NCBI GenBank assembly: GCA_017454855.1
Contig: JAFTCE010000057.1
Span: 1 to 32,188 of the forward strand
DNA: 32,188 nt
Source of the DNA: Desulfovibrio sp.
Lineage (GTDB): Bacteria > Desulfobacterota > Desulfovibrionia > Desulfovibrionales > Desulfovibrionaceae
Direction of reading: 5' to 3'
Of the stretch, positions 16,252 to 26,352 are shown one piece after another; within the stretch, counting starts at the first letter, position 1, and every line of letters begins with the position of its first letter. Below the pieces are notes generated by a model that searched no databases, was not told where the DNA came from, and saw only the letters and a program-made list of their open reading frames with translations. A program made the translations under genes and the position numbers.

Positions 16252-17634
16252 TCAAGGTCGATGTCGTTTAGACGCCTGGGGGGACTCCTCCAGGCGTTGG
16301 GCCAGGAGGCTATGTTTTTTTGCTTCAGTGATGACAACGGGTACGAGCTGTCCCGTGTGATCCTTTTCCGCAGCTAGTTTCACGTGTACGGGGACGCCAT
16401 AGGGGTCGCGGCCTTGCCAGCCCAAACCTTCCCCGGGCCAGTCCCGGGGGCTGCGTCCTTCGATGAGCAAGGTCGTTGTGGTGCCTGTACGTCCCCACAG
16501 CCAGGCGCTGGTCAGTTTGTCCTGCAGTGCCTGGAGGCGCAGGAGTCTGTCTTGGGCAATTTCTGCGGGGATTTTGTCGGGAAAAAGGACTGCCCGTGCG
16601 CCTGGCCTGTCCGAATAGCAGAAAGAAAAACTGGACATGAAGCCGCAGGTTTGCACCATGCGCAGTGTTTCCTGAAAGTCATCTTCGCTTTCTCCGGGAA
16701 AGCCCACGATGAGATCCGTGGACAGCGCTATATCCGGCCTGGCTTTGCGCAGGGCCTCTACGAGGTGGAGAAAGGCCGTACTGTCATAACGGCGGCGCAT
16801 GCGGGCCAGCACGGCGTCCGAGCCTGCCTGCATGGGCAAATGCAGGCGGGGACAGAGTTGCGGGAGTTCCGCAAATGCCGCAATGTCGTCGGAACTCATA
16901 TCCCTAGGATGGGGCGTGACATAGCGCAGCCGAGTCAGGCCGGGCAGGGCGGCCACAGCATGCAGCAGGTGGGCGAAGCTGACATTGTCACCGCTGCTGT
17001 CCCGGCCATAGGCGTTGACGTTCTGGCCAAGCAGGGTAATCTCACGGGCGCCTTCTGCCAGTGCAGTTCGGCATTCGTCCAGAATAGCCTTGGAGTTACG
17101 GGACTTCTGTCGGCCACGTGTAAAGGGCACAATACAGTAAGCGCAGAAATTGTCGCAGCCCTGCATGATGTTCACATAGGCAAGCGGGCCGCCCTTGCCT
17201 CCGGGCGCGGGCGCTGGTTCCCGTTCCACATAGTGCTGCGTGAAATCCAGCAGATCAAGGCGCAGTTCCGGCTCCTCCAGCAGGCGCTCCACGGCTTGGG
17301 GCGCGTTGGCAATGCCGTCGCTGCCCGCCACGAGGCGCACCTGCTGTTCCTTTGCAAACAGGCTTGTGCCCAATTGCTGGGCAACGCAGCCCGTCACGCA
17401 GACGAGGACGCGGCTGTCTCCGCCCGTAGCCTGCCGAATGCGACCCAAGGCGCTCATGACCTTTTGCTCTGGTTTTTCACGAACAGAGCAGGTGTTCACC
17501 ACCACCACTCTGGCCTGTTCCAGGGGGGCTTCCCTGAAGCCGCGGGCCATGAGCGCACGTCCCAGCCATTGGGAGTCGCGTACGTTCATTTGACAGCCAA
17601 AAGTAATGATGTGGAAGGTTTTTTTTCCTTGCAT
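16252..17634 (-). CDS. miaB: tRNA-2-methylthio-N6-dimethylallyladenosine synthase
   Basis: This radical-SAM enzyme methylthiolates i6A37 in tRNAs that read UNN codons. The 460-aa length is usual. The N-terminal auxiliary cluster ligands are Cys14 (TFGCQMN), Cys49 (NTCSVREKPEQK) and Cys83 (VTGCVAQQ). The radical-SAM triad is Cys160, Cys164 and Cys167 (GCDNFCAYC). PFTRGRQKSR, LLGQNVNAYG, LHLPMQAGSD and DLIVGFPGESEDDF complete the family signature, and a TRAM-like C-terminal domain follows. The start overlaps the end of the small upstream gene by a few bases, so the two are co-transcribed. Confidence 0.96.
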   Translation of the reverse strand: MQGKKTFHIITFGCQMNVRDSQWLGRALMARGFREAPLEQARVVVVNTCSVREKPEQKVMSALGRIRQATGGDSRVLVCVTGCVAQQLGTSLFAKEQQVRLVAGSDGIANAPQAVERLLEEPELRLDLLDFTQHYVEREPAPAPGGKGGPLAYVNIMQGCDNFCAYCIVPFTRGRQKSRNSKAILDECRTALAEGAREITLLGQNVNAYGRDSSGDNVSFAHLLHAVAALPGLTRLRYVTPHPRDMSSDDIAAFAELPQLCPRLHLPMQAGSDAVLARMRRRYDSTAFLHLVEALRKARPDIALSTDLIVGFPGESEDDFQETLRMVQTCGFMSSFSFCYSDRPGARAVLFPDKIPAEIAQDRLLRLQALQDKLTSAWLWGRTGTTTTLLIEGRSPRDWPGEGLGWQGRDPYGVPVHVKLAAEKDHTGQLVPVVITEAKKHSLLAQRLEESPQASKRHRP

Positions 17635-17637
17635 GGC

Positions 17638-18012
17638 CTATTGTTCGATATTCATGGGGGTTTCGTACATGTTGGGTGGACCTTCCTCCTCCAGGACGGC
17701 GACCTGATCTTCCAGCCATTCCAGCAGCGCTCGAGCTGTGTGATAGTTGAGCAATACGCGGCTGTGAATGTAGCGGTTGACCACACGTGTATCCTGTTCT
17801 TCGGGCAGAATTTCGTGCCCAAGAGAACCGTCCGGGGCAATGATCTGTTCGGAATAGGCGGGTAGGGCATCGCTTTCGTAATAAAAATTCATTTCAATTT
17901 CGCCCTGGGGATTGATGCCGCCCCAGACTCCGTGGGCCGTCTCCAGGCGAGCGTGACCGTCCATCTGATATTGGTAGCGTATCTTGGTAGGAGCTTCATC
18001 GTGGTTCTTCAT
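17638..18012 (-). CDS. Small conserved-type protein of unknown function, upstream of miaB
   Basis: The 124-aa, acidic, soluble product has the phrases GVWGGINPQGEIEMNFYYES and RYIHSRVLLNYHTARALLEW. The second resembles the end of DUF3467-type proteins (a beta strand with RV followed by a helix), but I hold this as a weak resemblance. The ATG at 18012 has GAGGAT just upstream; the frame could begin at 18063 but lacks a site there. Its stop lies three bases from the miaB start, so it is co-transcribed with miaB. A link to tRNA modification is not shown. Confidence 0.72.
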   Translation of the reverse strand: MKNHDEAPTKIRYQYQMDGHARLETAHGVWGGINPQGEIEMNFYYESDALPAYSEQIIAPDGSLGHEILPEEQDTRVVNRYIHSRVLLNYHTARALLEWLEDQVAVLEEEGPPNMYETPMNIEQ

Positions 18013-18147
18013 GCATATCCTCGAAAATGTAAGAACTCGTGTCCAGTTGAGGCACCTGCGCAACAGCGCAATCGAGATTTGCTTATGCTAAAATTGTCTT
18101 TCTGCCAAGTGCGGCTATGATCTGGCATTCTCTGAGGCTTCTGCCTC

Positions 18148-18175
18148 TTGACGCAGTGCGCATGGTGAATAGAAT
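18148..18175 (+). promoter_or_regulatory. Candidate promoter with adjacent hairpin
   Basis: TTGACG (18148-18153), a 16-base spacer and TAGAAT (18170-18175) match the sigma-70 hexamers at five of six positions each, 52 bases before the GTG of the next gene. GAGGC/GCCTC (18134-18147, TTCT loop) directly abuts the -35 box and could be an operator. Confidence 0.5.
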
Positions 18176-18227
18176 GATTTGGCAATGGTCATTGTTGCAG
18201 CACCTCTGATGCCTACAAGGAGTCATT

Positions 18228-18803
18228 GTGACCAAAACTGCACCACCCCTCTATGAACTACGGCAGCACGATATTCGTCCCTACTTCAGCCTGGAAGCCT
18301 TCATGGAAATGAGCCATGAAACGCGTCTCGGAGGCGCGATTCTGGAGCGTCTTGTGGCCATGTGGGGCCAATGGCTGTCGGAGCTGCATGTTTGTGAAAT
18401 TGTTGCCGGTAAGATTTCCTATCTGGCCGTATGGTTGCCCGAATCCGTGGAAAAAACCGTGGATGATGCCTGGGGAAAGTCGGCTTCTGACGGCTTTATG
18501 TACAATAATCTCGCGCAGTTCATGTGCATGACAGCCGTGCAGGAAATGCTGCCTCAAGTGGAAGATGGCGGCTGCGCACCGTCGCCGCGTCCCACGGAAG
18601 CATTGCGTGCGGCTTTGGCATCCCAGGGCTTGTCCTACAGGGAAGATTCCTCTGTGCTTGCCTTGCGCTATGCCGTAGTCACGCATTATCCCTTCCGGGG
18701 AGGCTGTGAAATCTGTCACTTGCAGGCGCAATGCCCCAAGGGACAGAGCCAAGCCGAGAGCGCCAGCATTCTTCTGCCCGGCTATGAAAGGGAGAAGGAA
18801 TAG
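18228..18803 (+). CDS. Unknown protein with C-terminal Cys cluster
   Basis: The product has 191 aa. The start is GTG at 18228 with AAGGAG five bases upstream. I do not recognise the family. Most of the chain is probably helical, without signal peptide or membrane segment. Near the end a CEICHLQAQC segment (CX2CX5C) could bind a metal or an Fe-S cluster; the count of three cysteines leaves one ligand to come from elsewhere (other Cys are at CEIV, CMT and GGC upstream). It is preceded by its own promoter-like sequence and ends 30 bases from a convergent gene, so it is probably monocistronic. Confidence 0.7.
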   Translation: MTKTAPPLYELRQHDIRPYFSLEAFMEMSHETRLGGAILERLVAMWGQWLSELHVCEIVAGKISYLAVWLPESVEKTVDDAWGKSASDGFMYNNLAQFMCMTAVQEMLPQVEDGGCAPSPRPTEALRAALASQGLSYREDSSVLALRYAVVTHYPFRGGCEICHLQAQCPKGQSQAESASILLPGYEREKE

Positions 18804-18832
18804 CGCTGACCGTGTGGCGTTTTGGACATTGT

Positions 18833-19111
18833 TCAACGTCCTTCCATGACCAGTGTGTGCAACGTGCCTGATGCCGTACGCACGACAAGTTCTACGGTGC
18901 GGGTGTTGCGGGTGACGGATTGCACTAGGCATGATTCCGTGCTGTCCTTGTCATAGTTGTGTACGTCTACGGTATCCCCTTGTCGGGGAATGCGATCGGG
19001 GGTCACGGCAACAAGATCGGCGGAGTCGGCGTCAAAGCCGTCCCATGCTGCTGCGGAGCCGGAAACACACAGACACCCCAGCAGGGCGCTTAGACAGAGC
19101 AGGTATTTCAT
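18833..19111 (-). CDS. Small secreted protein, DUF5334-like
   Basis: The 92-aa product has a signal peptide (MKYLLCLSALLGCLCVSGSA, cleavage after AA near residue 22), followed by WDGFDADSADLVAV and RQGDTVDVHNYDKDS, then a short beta-rich tail. The A-W-D-G opening after the signal peptide and the later 'R-x-G-D-x-V-D-V' phrase are typical of DUF5334 periplasmic proteins, whose function is not known. The ATG at 19111 gives a proper signal peptide; a TTG at 19147 would bury it. The ribosome site is weak. It diverges from ruvA across a 95-base gap. Confidence 0.72.
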   Translation of the reverse strand: MKYLLCLSALLGCLCVSGSAAAWDGFDADSADLVAVTPDRIPRQGDTVDVHNYDKDSTESCLVQSVTRNTRTVELVVRTASGTLHTLVMEGR

Positions 19112-19206
19112 GCAGACATGTGTAAATCCATTTGTCCATCTTGGCAACAGGCAGCCGGACGTGGCAAATATTTTTCAGCCTTTGAAACATGGGGATGTGT
19201 TCAACA

Positions 19207-19818
19207 GTGATAGGCTATATCGAAGGCCGTTTGGCCGAGGTCTGGGACAATAATTGCCTTGTGCTGACCCAGGGGGGCGTTGGCTATGAGATCGCCCTGC
19301 CCCTGCATACGCTCTCCGCACTTCCCGCCAGGGGAGAGACTGTGGCCCTGCACACCAGTCTGGCCGTGCGAGAGGATGCTCTTGCCCTGTATGGTTTCGA
19401 CACCTTTGAGGAAAGACGCACCTTTGAGGTACTGCTTTCCATTTCCAAGGTGGGTGCACGCACGGCCTTGTCCATCCTTTCCCTGTACCGGCCTGACGAC
19501 CTGCGCCGCATGGTGCTGGAAGACGACGCACAGGCCCTCACGCGTGTTTCCGGCATCGGGAAAAAAACAGCAGAACACATTTTTCTGGAACTCAAGTACA
19601 AGCTCAAGGCTGACGAACACTCGCAGGCAATTGCAATGACCATGCCTGGCAAGCTCGGTTCCGTCTATGCTGACGTACTGGACGGTCTTGCCAACCTGGG
19701 CTACGGGCGTGATGACTGCGCGCCGCTGGTCAAGAAGCTGCTCACGGATGAACCGGATCTTGATGTGACCGGCGCCCTGCGCGCTGTTCTCAAGTCCTTG
19801 GCCAGGGGGAATGCGTGA
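19207..19818 (+). CDS. ruvA: Holliday junction DNA-binding protein RuvA
   Basis: RuvA binds four-way junctions as a tetramer and loads RuvB for branch migration. The 203-aa product begins (GTG)[11 protein letters not shown], the conserved RuvA start, with the OB-fold first. Helix-hairpin-helix elements follow ([16 protein letters not shown] and [16 protein letters not shown]), then a C-terminal RuvB-contact domain ([15 protein letters not shown]). The GTG at 19207 is chosen because it aligns with the family start and has GGGG upstream; ATGs at 19189 and 19195 lack sites. It overlaps ruvB by one base. ruvC is not adjacent. Confidence 0.95.
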   Translation: MIGYIEGRLAEVWDNNCLVLTQGGVGYEIALPLHTLSALPARGETVALHTSLAVREDALALYGFDTFEERRTFEVLLSISKVGARTALSILSLYRPDDLRRMVLEDDAQALTRVSGIGKKTAEHIFLELKYKLKADEHSQAIAMTMPGKLGSVYADVLDGLANLGYGRDDCAPLVKKLLTDEPDLDVTGALRAVLKSLARGNA

Positions 19819-20798
19819 TGCCCGTCACGGAAAAGCACGAGGCTGCGGCTGCCATTGAGGAAAGTGTGCGTCCGCGCAGCCTGGATGATTTTATTGGTCA
19901 GAACGAGCTGCGCGCCAATCTGCGCGTCTATCTGGATGCGGCCCGCGAGCGGGGCAAGGCGCTGGATCACACGTTGTTTTATGGCAATCCAGGCTTGGGC
20001 AAAACCACCTTGGCTCAGATCATGGCTGCAGAATTGGGGGTCAACTTGGTCTGCACTTCTGGCCCAGTGCTGGAACGCAGCGGAGATTTGGCAGCCATTC
20101 TGACAAATTTGGGGCGGCATGACATTCTGTTTGTGGATGAAATCCACCGCATGCCCATTGCCGTGGAAGAAGTGCTGTATCCGGCCATGGAAGACTTCAA
20201 GTTGGATTTGGTCATTGGTCAGGGTCCTGCGGCGCGCACGGTCAAAATCGATCTGGAACCCTTCACACTGGTGGGGGCCACCACGCGTATGGGCCTTGTT
20301 TCCTCGCCCCTGCGTGACCGTTTTGGCATCGTGGCCAGGCTGGAATATTATACGCCGGAAGATTTGGCACGCGTTGTGAGCCGTACGGGGCGCATTCTGG
20401 GAGTAGATGTGACGCCGGAAGGCGCTGCTGAAATCGGACGGCGTTCGCGCGGCACACCGCGCATTGCCAACCGGCTGTTGCGTCGAGTGCGCGATTTCGC
20501 CCTGGTACATGGCGACGGTCGCGTGACGGAGCAGGGCGCTGCGGCTGCTCTGGAGCGCATGGAAGTAGATGAATTGGGGCTGGATCAGATGGATCGCAGG
20601 ATATTGGAGGTACTTATCCAGCACTACGACGGGGGGCCTGTGGGCGTCAAGACCCTGGCCGTGGCGTGCAGCGAAGAAGTGCGCACGCTGGAAGACATCT
20701 ATGAACCCTACCTCATACAGTGCGGATTTCTCAAGCGCACGCCGCGCGGTCGCATGGCCACACAGCGAGCCTACAGACACTTGCACATGCTTTCCTGA
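19818..20798 (+). CDS. ruvB: Holliday junction branch-migration ATPase RuvB
   Basis: The hexameric AAA+ motor drives branch migration with RuvA. The 326-aa product shows [11 protein letters not shown] at the start, Walker [10 protein letters not shown], Walker B LFVDEIHR, sensor 1 VGATTRMG, the arginine finger in PLRDRFG and the C-terminal winged-helix phrase [12 protein letters not shown]. The ATG at 19818 shares its A with the TGA of ruvA, and GGGGGA lies seven bases upstream; a GTG at 19815 is possible. Confidence 0.97.
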   Translation: MPVTEKHEAAAAIEESVRPRSLDDFIGQNELRANLRVYLDAARERGKALDHTLFYGNPGLGKTTLAQIMAAELGVNLVCTSGPVLERSGDLAAILTNLGRHDILFVDEIHRMPIAVEEVLYPAMEDFKLDLVIGQGPAARTVKIDLEPFTLVGATTRMGLVSSPLRDRFGIVARLEYYTPEDLARVVSRTGRILGVDVTPEGAAEIGRRSRGTPRIANRLLRRVRDFALVHGDGRVTEQGAAAALERMEVDELGLDQMDRRILEVLIQHYDGGPVGVKTLAVACSEEVRTLEDIYEPYLIQCGFLKRTPRGRMATQRAYRHLHMLS

Positions 20799-20801
20799 AA
20801 T

Positions 20802-20832
20802 ACAGAACCACCGGCGCGACCGGCGGTTCTGT
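20802..20832. terminator. Hairpin between convergent ruvB and gdhA, possible bidirectional terminator
   Basis: ACAGAACC (20802-20809) pairs with GGTTCTGT (20825-20832), with an inner CCGG/CCGG stem, giving a strong hairpin 3 bases after ruvB. No run of T follows on plus. On minus only ATTTC follows. It may be a rho-aided or weak terminator serving both genes. Confidence 0.55.
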
Positions 20833-20859
20833 CAGGGGAAGTGTCAGTGAAGAAAGGTG

Positions 20860-22347
<1,488 letters not shown>

Positions 22348-22360
22348 TCAGACATGAAAA

Positions 22361-22390
22361 TTACTTGAAATTTCCTCAAAAAAATATAAT
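22361..22390 (+). promoter_or_regulatory. Candidate promoter of the TIGR04076/exonuclease operon
   Basis: TTACTT (22361-22366), an 18-base spacer and a perfect TATAAT (22385-22390) lie 55 bases before the ATG at 22445. Confidence 0.5.
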
Positions 22391-22444
22391 ATTACAAAGA
22401 TTTTTCAACACGCTAATGCCGTAGTTTTGGAGGAAAAGAATCTT

Positions 22445-22837
22445 ATGAAATATACGGTTAAAGTAACAGTTGTTGACAAGAAGCTGTACCCGGAACTGCA
22501 GCAGCAGTACTGCGCTGATCCGCATGTCGGAGCGTGTCCTTGTTACAATGTTGGTGATGAATTTCTCTTTGAACGTGATGGCGGTAGGGATGATTTCTGG
22601 CATATGGGGCTGAACACCCTGACCAAGACCACGGGAGATCCCGATGCCGTTGCGGGCGGCCCGAAAATGCCCCACTGCTCGGAAGCGTGGGACGCCATAT
22701 CGCGCTATATCTATGCGGGATTGCAGGGCGGTTCCATTATGAAGGGGTGGATGAGAGAGGAAAATTGTATGATCACGTGCTGTTCTGACGGCACCAGGCC
22801 CGTGATCTTCAAAATTGAGCGCATCGACGTCCCATGA
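22445..22837 (+). CDS. TIGR04076-like small protein
   Basis: The 130-aa product begins MKYTVKVTVVDKKLYPELQQ. Then come CPCYNVGDEFLFERD, PHCSEAWDAISRYIYAGLQGG and CCSDGTRPVIFKIERI. This order of an N-terminal KVTV strand, a 'C-x-x-x-GDEF' segment, a 'P-H-C/A' helix and a final 'C-x-D-G-x-R-P-V-I-F-K-I' segment fits TIGR04076, a small cysteine-containing family of unknown function often found in anaerobes. The ATG at 22445 follows GGAGG at slightly long spacing (about 12). A TTG at 22427 is the only other start. It overlaps the next gene by four bases (ATGA). Confidence 0.75.
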   Translation: MKYTVKVTVVDKKLYPELQQQYCADPHVGACPCYNVGDEFLFERDGGRDDFWHMGLNTLTKTTGDPDAVAGGPKMPHCSEAWDAISRYIYAGLQGGSIMKGWMREENCMITCCSDGTRPVIFKIERIDVP

Positions 22838-23385
22838 AGGACTTTGTCTGCATTGATTTTGAAACAGCCAATGGGAAGCCGAGCAGCGTCTGTTCCGTTG
22901 GCCTGGTGCTGGTACGGGATGGGCAGGTGGTCGACAACTTTTACAGCCTTATCCACCCCCGTCCCAACTATTTCGCCAGCTTTTGTCAGCGCGTTCACGG
23001 ACTGGGTCATGACGATGTGCGGGATGCCCCCTGTTTCCCCGCTGTCTGGCTCAAAATCGAAGCATGTGTGCGGCGTGCGTTTCTTGGTGGGCAAGGGGGC
23101 GGCACCAGCAGGCATCGCACTCTTTCCACTATACCTTTTGTGGCCCACAATGCCCGTTTTGATGAAGGTTGCCTGAAGGCCGTTTTTGCGGCCTATGCGC
23201 TGCCATATCCCGAGTATCGTTTTCTTGACACGCTTGCGGCCTCGCGGCGTCATTTTGGTCGAACCCTGCCCAATCATCAGCTTCACACCGTTGCCGCAGC
23301 TTGCGGCTATGACCTGACTCGTCACCACCACGCACTGGCCGACGCGCAGGCATGCGCCGTCATTGCGCTGCGCTTGTTGCCATAG
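22834..23385 (+). CDS. DEDDh 3'-5' exonuclease (DnaQ-like)
   Basis: The 183-aa single-domain exonuclease has the three Exo motifs: Asp8 and Glu10 in CIDFETANG, Asp110 in FVAHNARFDEG, and His165 with Asp170 in HHALADA. These four acids and the histidine form the two-metal site of DnaQ-type nucleases acting on DNA or RNA 3' ends. It is too short for a polymerase epsilon subunit with a tail and may be a house-cleaning or repair nuclease. Translationally coupled to the preceding gene by ATGA. It ends 11 bases before a convergent gene. Confidence 0.88.
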   Translation: MKDFVCIDFETANGKPSSVCSVGLVLVRDGQVVDNFYSLIHPRPNYFASFCQRVHGLGHDDVRDAPCFPAVWLKIEACVRRAFLGGQGGGTSRHRTLSTIPFVAHNARFDEGCLKAVFAAYALPYPEYRFLDTLAASRRHFGRTLPNHQLHTVAAACGYDLTRHHHALADAQACAVIALRLLP

Positions 23386-23396
23386 ATTTAATGTTA

Positions 23397-23933
23397 TCAG
23401 CGTTTGAAGCCTGCGCGCTGGCACAGTGGCTCCTGCGCACGTTCAAGAAAATCCACAATGGCTTGTGCCCAGAGGGCATAGCCGTGTGGTGTGCAATGTA
23501 TGCCGTCTTCATCCCGAATGCGCAAGCCATTGAGGAAAGCCGTATAGTCAGCTCCAGGCCAAGGCTCCATGACTAGGGCCATGTGGAGTGCAGCCGTTGC
23601 CCGGATGATGGTTCGGCGTTGCTGGACAAAGAATTCCCGATCCGGTTCCTCCATGGGCGGAGGGAGCAGCCAGACCCAGAGTGCGCCGGGGGCCGTACGC
23701 ATGATGGCCTGTAGACGTTGGGCATAGGCGCTTTCCCAGCCCAAAGGAGCCTTCCGATCGACATCATTGGTGCCGAGAGAAAGAATGACGCGAGAGGCGT
23801 CTTCTGGAATGTGCTGGGCATCGCAAGCCCTTCGTCCGTCTTGTGCCACCGGCAGCACATGCGGCAGCAAGCGCTGCAGGGGAGGCGCAAGACCGACAGC
23901 CAGGGAGTCGCCAGCAAGGACGATTTTTTTCAT
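23397..23933 (-). CDS. SGNH/GDSL-type hydrolase
   Basis: The 178-aa esterase-like protein has block I GDSLAVG (nucleophile Ser10), block III GTND (Asn56) and block V DGIH (Asp143, His146), the full catalytic set. Esters or acylated glycans are the usual substrates. No signal peptide is evident, so it is probably cytoplasmic. AAGGAG precedes the ATG at 23933. It follows the 65-aa gene on the same strand by 76 bases and may share its transcript. Confidence 0.9.
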   Translation of the reverse strand: MKKIVLAGDSLAVGLAPPLQRLLPHVLPVAQDGRRACDAQHIPEDASRVILSLGTNDVDRKAPLGWESAYAQRLQAIMRTAPGALWVWLLPPPMEEPDREFFVQQRRTIIRATAALHMALVMEPWPGADYTAFLNGLRIRDEDGIHCTPHGYALWAQAIVDFLERAQEPLCQRAGFKR

Positions 23934-24009
23934 GCACTTTTGTCTCCTTTAAACGCCTATCGTTCTGCCTGTCGGGGAATGGGCACACATCCCGGCCATG
24001 AGGGAAAGG

Positions 24010-24207
24010 TCAATGGGCGGGATTGTTTTGCTTGCGTTCGACATGCACTTCAGGGACTGCACAGCGATAATTTATGGTTTCGTCTGGTGGCATGGCATCG
24101 GCATCTGTTGGCGTCTCCCCCTCGTTGGGAAAGATGATTTCCGGCACAGCGAGATCTTCCACAGCGACGCGTACCGACTCATTTCGTAATTTGGCGTTGG
24201 ACTCCAT
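24010..24207 (-). CDS. 65-aa protein of unknown function
   Basis: The product is acidic and lacks a signal or membrane segment (MESNAKLRNESVRVAVEDL at the start, many Glu, Asp and Pro later). The call rests on the strong ribosome site AAGGAGGGAGG just upstream of the ATG at 24207 and on its position 43 bases after the TAXI-GltS gene. The frame could extend to 24258 but would overlap that gene without a site. No family is recognised. Confidence 0.6.
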   Translation of the reverse strand: MESNAKLRNESVRVAVEDLAVPEIIFPNEGETPTDADAMPPDETINYRCAVPEVHVERKQNNPAH

Positions 24208-24250
24208 ACACCTCCCTCCTTGTGGGAGCGTTTTCCACCAGTTCCTGCGT

Positions 24251-26326
24251 TTACACAAAATTGATAAAAAAGGTTATTATCAGACTGTTGAAGAAATCTG
24301 CAAACATGCTCCCGACGATGGGCACAAGAATATACGCCTTGATAGAAGGCAAAAATTTTTCTGTGAGCGCCTGCATGTTTGCCATGGCATTAGGGGTTGC
24401 GCCCATGCCGAAGCCGCAGCAGCCAGCACAGAGTACTGCCGCATCGTAATCCTTGCCCATAATGTTGAAAACCACAAAATACGCAAAGGCAGCCATGAGA
24501 ACGGCCTGTGCTGTCAAAAGGATGAAAAGCGGCAGCGCCAGTGATGCCAGTTGCCATAATTTGAGCGTGATCATGGCTATGCCAAGAAAGAGCGAGAGGC
24601 TGATGCCGCCAAGGTCATTGATTTCACCCATATGAACTTCAAATTTTCCCGTAAATTCGCCGAAATTGCGTATGATGGCCGCAACGATCATCGCCCCGAT
24701 ATACGCCGGAAATGTCATGCCCGTTTTGGATAAGACATACGAGACAAGGGTTCCGAGTCCCATGGCAATGGCAAGCTGATAGGCGGCGGGGGCATACATA
24801 CTTACCTTGCGGCGATGCCTCATCTGGTCTTCCACAAGTACTGAAGCATCCATATCCCGCGCCGTCGTGAGCAGATCATGCTTGATGATGAGACGCCGTG
24901 CGAGGGGGCCACCCATGAGGGAACCTGCCACCAGGCCGAACGTAGCCGCTGCAGTACACAAGGTGACAGCGCTTTCCAATCCCAAATCCTGAAGAACGCT
25001 GCCGAAAGCTCCTGCCGTGCCGTGACCGCCAACCATAGGTATGGAACCCGTACACAAGCCAATGAAGGGCGTGACGCCCACCACATGCGCCAAACCCACG
25101 GCAAGTGCATTTTGGAGCAGGATCAATCCCACAACGCAAGCGAGGAAGAGCAAAAGGGGTAGGCCACCGCTTTTGAGTACCTTGAAATTGGCCTGAAATC
25201 CCACTGAGGTGAAAAACATGATCATGCACACATTTCTCAAGGTTTCGTCGAAATGGAATTCGGCAAGATTCAGGGCATGGAAGACGCAGGATATGACGGC
25301 AAAAATCAGACCGCCTATGACGGGCGCCGGGATACAGAAGGTTTCCAAAAAAGTCACACGCCGACGCACAAACACGCCAAGATAGAGTACGCAGACAGCC
25401 AGGGCAAGCGTCAGATACATGTTCACTGGTATGATGAGCATGCCTTCATCTTTCTTGGGTGTTGCGGGCACACCAAAGCTGATTTTTTTGAGTTTGCTCC
25501 CGTGTTCCGTCACAATGTCCACAATGGCCTTTTCGGCATCTTTAGAGAGAGTGTCAGCCGCGACCAGAACTGCCGTGACACCCACGGTGTGTACGGCGGA
25601 AGGCTGGCCTTCATAGGAATGTTCGGCAATCTCAGTGGCTGTGTATGCGGGATCCGAGGCACAAATTCTGTTGATGAGTGTTTCCGAAAGAGGCACGAGG
25701 CGAATGGGCATTTTGCGTGCCAGAGCGGAAATGGAGGTTGTTGGCGCACCGGCTGTGACAAAAAACGCGTCCAGCTCTCCTCGGGACATGGCTGACGCCG
25801 CATCGCTGAAGGACAGGCGGACGATGTGCAAGGTGTCCAGGGGAACCCCAGCGGTCTGCAAAATTTTGAGGGCGTTTTGGCGTACGCCTGCATGGTCTTC
25901 ACCTATGGAAACACGCTTCCCCACAAGCTCTTCCACAGAGGTAATGCCTGAGTTTGCGGAAACAACAAGTTGGCAACTCTCGGTATAGAGACCCGTGACC
26001 GGGTGTACCCCGGTTAGGGGGGCGGCAAAAGCTCCCTTGCCTTGCAGGGCATCACGTAAAGTGTCGCTTTGCACCAGGGCCATGTCCACATAGCCCTCGC
26101 GGAGCAAACGTACGTTGGCCACGGAACCCGAAGTGGTTCGCGTTTCCATGCCGTAGGCGGTCTTGGTGCGTACAAGACGTTCCAAATTTTCGCCGTAACT
26201 GTAATAATTTCCACCCGTGCCTCCGGTACCAAGGCGCACAATGACAGACGTTTCTGTCTCCTTGGTGCAGCCACCCGTGAGTACGGTTACAATGACAAGG
26301 CACATTCCTATCCACAGGGATTTCAT
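24251..26326 (-). CDS. TAXI solute-binding domain fused to GltS-type sodium/glutamate carrier
   Basis: The 691-aa membrane protein has two parts. Residues ~27-285 are a TAXI-type solute-binding protein as used by TRAP transporters: LGTGGTGGNYYSYG, then TRTTSGSVANVRLL and MALVQSD. Residues ~302-691 are a GltS carrier: ETFCIPAPVIGGLIFAV, MFFTSVGFQ, GSIPMVGGHGTAGAFG, and the second half GATPNAMANMQALTEKF with FFNSLIITFF. About ten membrane segments are visible in the GltS part. The N-terminus has a signal with a lipobox-like TGGC (Cys20), so the binding domain would face the periplasm. Ordinary GltS has no binding protein, and ordinary TAXI works with TRAP membrane subunits, none of which occur here. 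The ATG at 26326 has AAGGAAG upstream. The substrate, possibly glutamate or another dicarboxylate, is inference. Confidence 0.92.
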   Translation of the reverse strand: MKSLWIGMCLVIVTVLTGGCTKETETSVIVRLGTGGTGGNYYSYGENLERLVRTKTAYGMETRTTSGSVANVRLLREGYVDMALVQSDTLRDALQGKGAFAAPLTGVHPVTGLYTESCQLVVSANSGITSVEELVGKRVSIGEDHAGVRQNALKILQTAGVPLDTLHIVRLSFSDAASAMSRGELDAFFVTAGAPTTSISALARKMPIRLVPLSETLINRICASDPAYTATEIAEHSYEGQPSAVHTVGVTAVLVAADTLSKDAEKAIVDIVTEHGSKLKKISFGVPATPKKDEGMLIIPVNMYLTLALAVCVLYLGVFVRRRVTFLETFCIPAPVIGGLIFAVISCVFHALNLAEFHFDETLRNVCMIMFFTSVGFQANFKVLKSGGLPLLLFLACVVGLILLQNALAVGLAHVVGVTPFIGLCTGSIPMVGGHGTAGAFGSVLQDLGLESAVTLCTAAATFGLVAGSLMGGPLARRLIIKHDLLTTARDMDASVLVEDQMRHRRKVSMYAPAAYQLAIAMGLGTLVSYVLSKTGMTFPAYIGAMIVAAIIRNFGEFTGKFEVHMGEINDLGGISLSLFLGIAMITLKLWQLASLALPLFILLTAQAVLMAAFAYFVVFNIMGKDYDAAVLCAGCCGFGMGATPNAMANMQALTEKFLPSIKAYILVPIVGSMFADFFNSLIITFFINFV

Positions 26327-26352
26327 CAAAACTTCCTTAGTAGTTTGAAACC

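Noticed and set aside
16384..17865. 493-codon plus-strand frame over miaB
   Set aside because: miaB on minus has all cysteine motifs; the plus frame has no recognisable features.
19189..19206. ATG starts of ruvA upstream of the GTG
   Set aside because: No ribosome site precedes them, and RuvA proteins begin at the I-G-Y-I-E-G segment.
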